The translations under genes were made by a program, and so were the position numbers. DNA of 64,000 nt. Source: an uncultured Eggerthellaceae bacterium (GTDB lineage: Bacteria; Actinomycetota; Coriobacteriia; Coriobacteriales; Eggerthellaceae). Position 1 is the first letter of the stretch, and each line of letters opens with the position of its first letter. Positions 61,143-64,000 of this stretch are shown here, in pieces. The notes below the pieces were generated by a model that saw nothing but the letters and a program-made list of their open reading frames with translations, did no database searches and was not told the origin of the DNA. The stretch spans positions 1-64,000 of the forward strand of contig CAJURO010000012.1 of NCBI GenBank assembly GCA_910588985.1, in the 5' to 3' direction.

Positions 61143-61530
61143 AGATCTCTTTCTCGACGACCAGGTCGTTCTTGATCTTGCCAACGAGTTTCTGGAGCGC
61201 ATCAATGCAGTTCGGTCGAATGTCGGCTCCGATCAGAACATACATGAGCGAATCGCCAACGGCGAGCTTGCCTTCATTGAGCCAGACGCGCACATAATAG
61301 ACACCGTCCCAGGTGAGCGCCTCTTCGATGGCCTGAGCAACGCCATCAGCATCGTATGAGAACTCGACATGCGTCACTTCGCCAAGGCCCTCCACGCCTT
61401 CGCGAACCTCTTTCTTAGGAGTGATGCGAACGACGCCGTTATGGGTCAAGAACATCCCACAGCGATCTGCATTCTCGGATGCCTTGGCTTCTTCGAGCCA
61501 TGCGTCGATCGATGGTTCCTGGATTGCCAT
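61135..61530 (-). CDS. MoaE-like molybdopterin synthase catalytic subunit
   Basis: A 131-residue protein resembling MoaE. The N-terminal GMFLTHNGVVRI matches the G-x-x-x-x-F-x-G-x-VR strand. The C-terminal half (GKLAVGDSLMYVLIGADIRPNCIDALQKLVGKIKNDL) matches the VGRLxVGE...V...R...F.A....D..K pattern. Two lysines spaced by seven (IK...EK) fit the catalytic pair of E. coli MoaE (K119/K126). Sequence is divergent and no MoaD lies nearby. It overlaps the serpin start by 8 bp and likely shares its transcript, an odd pairing. Confidence 0.65.
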   Translation of the reverse strand: MAIQEPSIDAWLEEAKASENADRCGMFLTHNGVVRITPKKEVREGVEGLGEVTHVEFSYDADGVAQAIEEALTWDGVYYVRVWLNEGKLAVGDSLMYVLIGADIRPNCIDALQKLVGKIKNDLVVEKEIYA

Positions 61531-61613
61531 TTCTTCTCCGTTCTGCGTAGTGAGTTTGAGCTTGTTCGAGCATTGTCATAAGATAAGAGCTTCAACCTCA
61601 TCAGGAGAGATCG

Positions 61614-61850
61614 ATGCAAAACAATACTCAGGAGCATAGTACAACAGCTTTCAGCGATGTGCAGGACAAGCGCGCGGGTCTTTTGAATGCGGAGCGCAAG
61701 GTTGCGATCGGGAGACGCGAATCCCCTGAGCCTTATGATCCCAGACCAAAGCGGATGATGTATCTGCGGGGACTCCTGCTTGGCGCTGCTGTCGTGGTCA
61801 TAGCGCTCGTGTTGATCATCGTGCTTGCACCAGGCATCCAGGTTGGGTAA
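61614..61850 (+). CDS. Small single-span membrane protein, function unknown
   Basis: A 78-residue protein with a hydrophilic N-terminus (about 50 residues, Pro/Arg-rich end PEPYDPRPKRMMY) and one C-terminal helix (GLLLGAAVVVIALVLIIVL) leaving a short tail. CAGGAGAGA precedes the ATG at good spacing. I recognise no family. It is divergent from the MoaE-like gene and followed by a hairpin. Confidence 0.65.
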   Translation: MQNNTQEHSTTAFSDVQDKRAGLLNAERKVAIGRRESPEPYDPRPKRMMYLRGLLLGAAVVVIALVLIIVLAPGIQVG

Positions 61851-61879
61851 GAGCACCATCCAACAAGCCCGAGGTGCTC
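61851..61879 (+). other. Hairpin after small membrane protein
   Basis: GAGCACC (61851-61857) pairs with GGTGCTC (61873-61879) right after the stop codon. There is no T-run, so it is at best a weak or factor-assisted terminator. Confidence 0.4.
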
Positions 61880-61987
61880 AAGAAAGCCTCTCGTCTCGCT
61901 GTGACCGACATGATCATTGGCGTATGGGAGAGGGTGCTTGTTTCGTGCTACACTCGAATCTTCTGATCAAGACTGAAAGGGACTTCC

Positions 61988-62908
61988 ATGTATAAAGTGC
62001 ATTGCCTGAACAATATCTCATCAAAGGGACTCGACCTTCTCACTGAGGAATACGAACTGACTGATGATGTGAATGAAGCAGATGTCATCCTCGTGCGCAG
62101 CGCGAACATGCACGATATGGAGATCCCGCAGAACCTGAAAGCAGTGGCACGTGCTGGCGCTGGAGTGAACAACATCCCGCTTGATGCGCTGGCTGAAGTA
62201 GGCGTTGCTGTCTTCAACACGCCAGGAGCGAATGCGAATGCCGTGAAGGAGCTTGTGCTTGCTGGCATGCTCCTTGCCTCGCGCGATATCGTGGGAGGCA
62301 TCCAGTGGGTCGCAGACAATGCAGACGATGAGAATGTTGGAAAGTCGGCCGAGAAGGCGAAGAAGGCATTTGCAGGCGGTGAGATCGCAGGCAAGACGCT
62401 CGGCGTGATCGGGCTTGGGGCAATCGGCAAGCTCGTCGTCGGTGCGGCTGAAGCACTTGGTATGGACGTCATCGGATATGACCCGTTCATGGACGCTGAG
62501 CGTGCTGCTCAGATATCTTCCGATATGCGCTTCGTAGATGTACTCGATGAGCTCTATGCAGACGCAGACTACATCACCATTCATGTGCCTGCTACCGGCG
62601 AAACGCGCGGCATGATCGACAAGGCCGCTTTGAACGCTATGAAAGATGGCGTCGTATTCTTGAACTTCTCGCGTGATGTCCTCGTTGATGATGCGGCTAT
62701 GAGCAACGCGCTTGAGTCAGGCAAGGTCGCACGCTACGTGACGGATTTCGCGAACCCTGCGGTGGTCAAGATGGAGCGTGCTATCGTGCTGCCTCATCTG
62801 GGCGCATCAACGGCGGAAGCCGAGGACAATTGCGCCATCATGGCTGTTCAGGAGGTCATGGATTATCTCGCCGAGGGCAAGAAGGTCCATTGCGTGAACA
62901 TGAAGTAA
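61988..62908 (+). CDS. serA: D-3-phosphoglycerate dehydrogenase (short form)
   Basis: A 306-residue D-isomer-specific 2-hydroxyacid dehydrogenase. AVARAGAGVNNIPLDALAE and the NAD motif GVIGLGAIGKLVVGAAEALGM are clear. The catalytic residues lie in FLNFSRDVLVDD (Arg), the Glu of a later helix segment and LPHLGASTAEAEDNCA (His). GAST-AEAE-N is characteristic of SerA-type enzymes. It lacks the C-terminal ACT regulatory domain found in many SerA proteins, so serine feedback through that domain is not expected. AAAGGGA precedes the ATG. Confidence 0.88.
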   Translation: MYKVHCLNNISSKGLDLLTEEYELTDDVNEADVILVRSANMHDMEIPQNLKAVARAGAGVNNIPLDALAEVGVAVFNTPGANANAVKELVLAGMLLASRDIVGGIQWVADNADDENVGKSAEKAKKAFAGGEIAGKTLGVIGLGAIGKLVVGAAEALGMDVIGYDPFMDAERAAQISSDMRFVDVLDELYADADYITIHVPATGETRGMIDKAALNAMKDGVVFLNFSRDVLVDDAAMSNALESGKVARYVTDFANPAVVKMERAIVLPHLGASTAEAEDNCAIMAVQEVMDYLAEGKKVHCVNMK

Positions 62909-62940
62909 CGCTCCTTCAAGAGGCCAAACGCTTCGTTATC

Positions 62941-62990
62941 AAGAGGGCTCCTGGTGGCATGTAGGCATGTTACCAGGAGCCCTCTTAGCT
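62941..62990 (+). terminator. Strong hairpin terminator after serA
   Basis: A perfect 15-bp stem pairs 62941-62955 with 62972-62986 around a 16-nt loop. The T-tract is short (TT then AGCTT). It lies between the convergent serA (plus) and LuxR (minus) genes and may serve both. Confidence 0.75.
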
Positions 62991-63041
62991 TGCTCATCGT
63001 GTTGCTTGTGAGCGTATCTGACAAAGAGAGGCACGCTCGAC

Positions 63042-63836
63042 TTACGAATTCTGAGCGAAGATGTCCTTGCGGTAGTTCTTCTGGGATGATTTGGCGCGGC
63101 GTGCAGAGACCTGTTCCATAAGAACGCGCTGGTCCTGAAGCTGCACGACACCAGGCATCGAGCCAAGGGCAGGACCTGCAGGATGGTTCACCTGCAAGCC
63201 TTTTGGCCCATTCTCGACCATCTTGAGAAGCTCTTGCTGCGTGTGTATATCAAGCTTGCGATAGATATGGTTGATATGCGTCTTAGCTGTTGAGCGTGAT
63301 ACGCACAGCTGATCTTGGATGAATGCGGCATTGTGCCCTTTTGCCAAGAGGAAGAGCACCTCTGTCTCGCGCTTGGAGAGAAGATAGCGGCTTGCGATGT
63401 TGTTGCACCGTGCCGAGAACCAACCTTTTTTACTAGCAGAGGAGCCTTCAGGGTCCTCTTCGCTCTCATCGTTGCCCTCGTCCGCCATCAATGGGGATTC
63501 ATCTTCGGACGAGATATCAGGCGCTGCGAGAGCTTCCTTCTCAGTGTTGTCAACGGCACGGTGCTCCTCTACTTTCACGACCTTGTAAAAATGGAAGTAA
63601 CGGAACATGAGAACCGCAGTGAGCAAGGGGATGCAGATAGCAAAAGCGACCCAAATGATGGATGGGATCCAGTCGCCGTTCGCAGAGTCGAACATGCGCC
63701 CGATGAAGAAACCAAGTATCCCGCTGAAGATAGACCACAACAGCAGGAAGAACATGAGCATATTGAAAGGATTGAAGTCCCCGAAGCTGTATCTGTGAGG
63801 CTTGAGAGCTTCACTCTCCGTTGTTGGATCAGTCAA
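63042..63836 (-). CDS. LuxR-type regulator with two N-terminal membrane helices
   Basis: A 264-residue membrane-bound transcription factor. Two helices (NMLMFFLLLWSIFSGILGFF and WIPSIIWVAFAICIPLLTAV) are followed by an acidic linker and a LuxR/GerE helix-turn-helix: YLLSKRETEVLFLLAKGHNA, then VSRSTAKTHINHIYRKL. This architecture is common in Coriobacteria, where most LuxR proteins carry more helices (often 10-12); this one is a short form. TTG 63836 is the likely start. A promoter of near-ideal form lies just upstream. Confidence 0.85.
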   Translation of the reverse strand: MTDPTTESEALKPHRYSFGDFNPFNMLMFFLLLWSIFSGILGFFIGRMFDSANGDWIPSIIWVAFAICIPLLTAVLMFRYFHFYKVVKVEEHRAVDNTEKEALAAPDISSEDESPLMADEGNDESEEDPEGSSASKKGWFSARCNNIASRYLLSKRETEVLFLLAKGHNAAFIQDQLCVSRSTAKTHINHIYRKLDIHTQQELLKMVENGPKGLQVNHPAGPALGSMPGVVQLQDQRVLMEQVSARRAKSSQKNYRKDIFAQNS

Positions 63837-63893
63837 AAGTAATCCCCATTCATCCCCCGAGCATCCTTTTCTCTTAAAATGCTCTGAGCTGGC

Positions 63894-63922
63894 ATTATAG
63901 ATTTTCTCATCCTCAAAATCAA
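63894..63922 (-). promoter_or_regulatory. Sigma-70-type promoter of the LuxR gene
   Basis: On the minus strand TTGATT (63922-63917) and TATAAT (63899-63894) are separated by exactly 17 bp. The start codon follows 57 bp later. The remaining 63923-64000 contains no gene I can support. Confidence 0.65.
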
Positions 63923-64000
63923 CCTAGTAGTACGAGGGTGAAAATCATGATTACAGACTGACGATATGAGGTCTCATACTTTTGTGATGGATATATTTTG

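Overview
The window looks like chromosomal DNA of a moderate-GC member of the Coriobacteriia (Eggerthella/Slackia-like gut Actinobacteria). The support is an actinobacterial-type integration host factor, the fhaA-fhaB-pstP-rodA/pbp-pknB cell-wall signalling cluster, a LuxR-type regulator with N-terminal membrane helices, and many lipoproteins. I cannot name a genus. Coding density is high and most genes are housekeeping. There is no prophage, CRISPR array, rRNA or recognisable tRNA.

Layout. 1-4.2 kb: a truncated copy of a palindromic repeat, a baeRF-type release-factor-like protein, and a metal-efflux operon (ArsR repressor, free HMA protein, P-type ATPase) with its operator. 4.3-6.7 kb: galU, tsaE and a DMT exporter. 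6.9-10.1 kb: a thiamin/HMP-type ABC transporter operon behind a TPP riboswitch with its own terminator. 10.1-12.1 kb: an orphan ABC ATPase, a lipoprotein and a deformylase-like protein lacking the catalytic Glu. 12.4-18.6 kb: an MBL hydrolase, a UbiB-type kinase, ybaB-recR, a MobB-MobA fusion and a polyferredoxin. 18.7-25.5 kb: repeat copies 2 and 3, mihF, a (p)ppGpp synthetase, a U32 protein, a large membrane protein, mrp and a probable 6S RNA.

25.5-29 kb is visibly AT-richer. It holds a coiled-coil lysozyme-like secreted protein and an ABC exporter, and is flanked by two closely similar hairpins in opposite orientation. 29.1-36.6 kb is the Ser/Thr kinase/phosphatase/FHA cluster, in which the SEDS polymerase (RodA/FtsW) and the class B PBP are one 922-residue polypeptide. 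36.8-41.9 kb: a universal stress protein, an M20 dipeptidase and pntAB. 42-48.9 kb: SRP RNA, DedA, dnaX, nfo, an LMW phosphatase, a DUF2130 protein and cysE. 48.9-55.8 kb: an XRE regulator with a palindromic operator, rsmI, a YgjP-like metallopeptidase, a second lysozyme-like protein, two RCK/TrkA proteins, purB and a PAP2 phosphatase. 55.9-64 kb: engB and leuS (divergent), a YdcF protein, a lipoprotein serpin, a MoaE-like protein, a 3-phosphoglycerate dehydrogenase and a membrane LuxR regulator.

The best candidates for something undescribed are: (1) a ~100-nt palindromic repeat family, three copies, each just downstream of a gene in the same orientation relative to it, with compensatory changes between its arms; (2) the SEDS-PBP fusion inside a Pkn/FHA cluster; (3) the AT-rich cell-envelope segment between inverted hairpins; (4) two lysozyme-like paralogues with different N-terminal halves; and (5) the lipoprotein serpin. 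Start codons were chosen by Shine-Dalgarno spacing and several differ from the longest possible reading frame. All family calls rest on reading motifs by eye.
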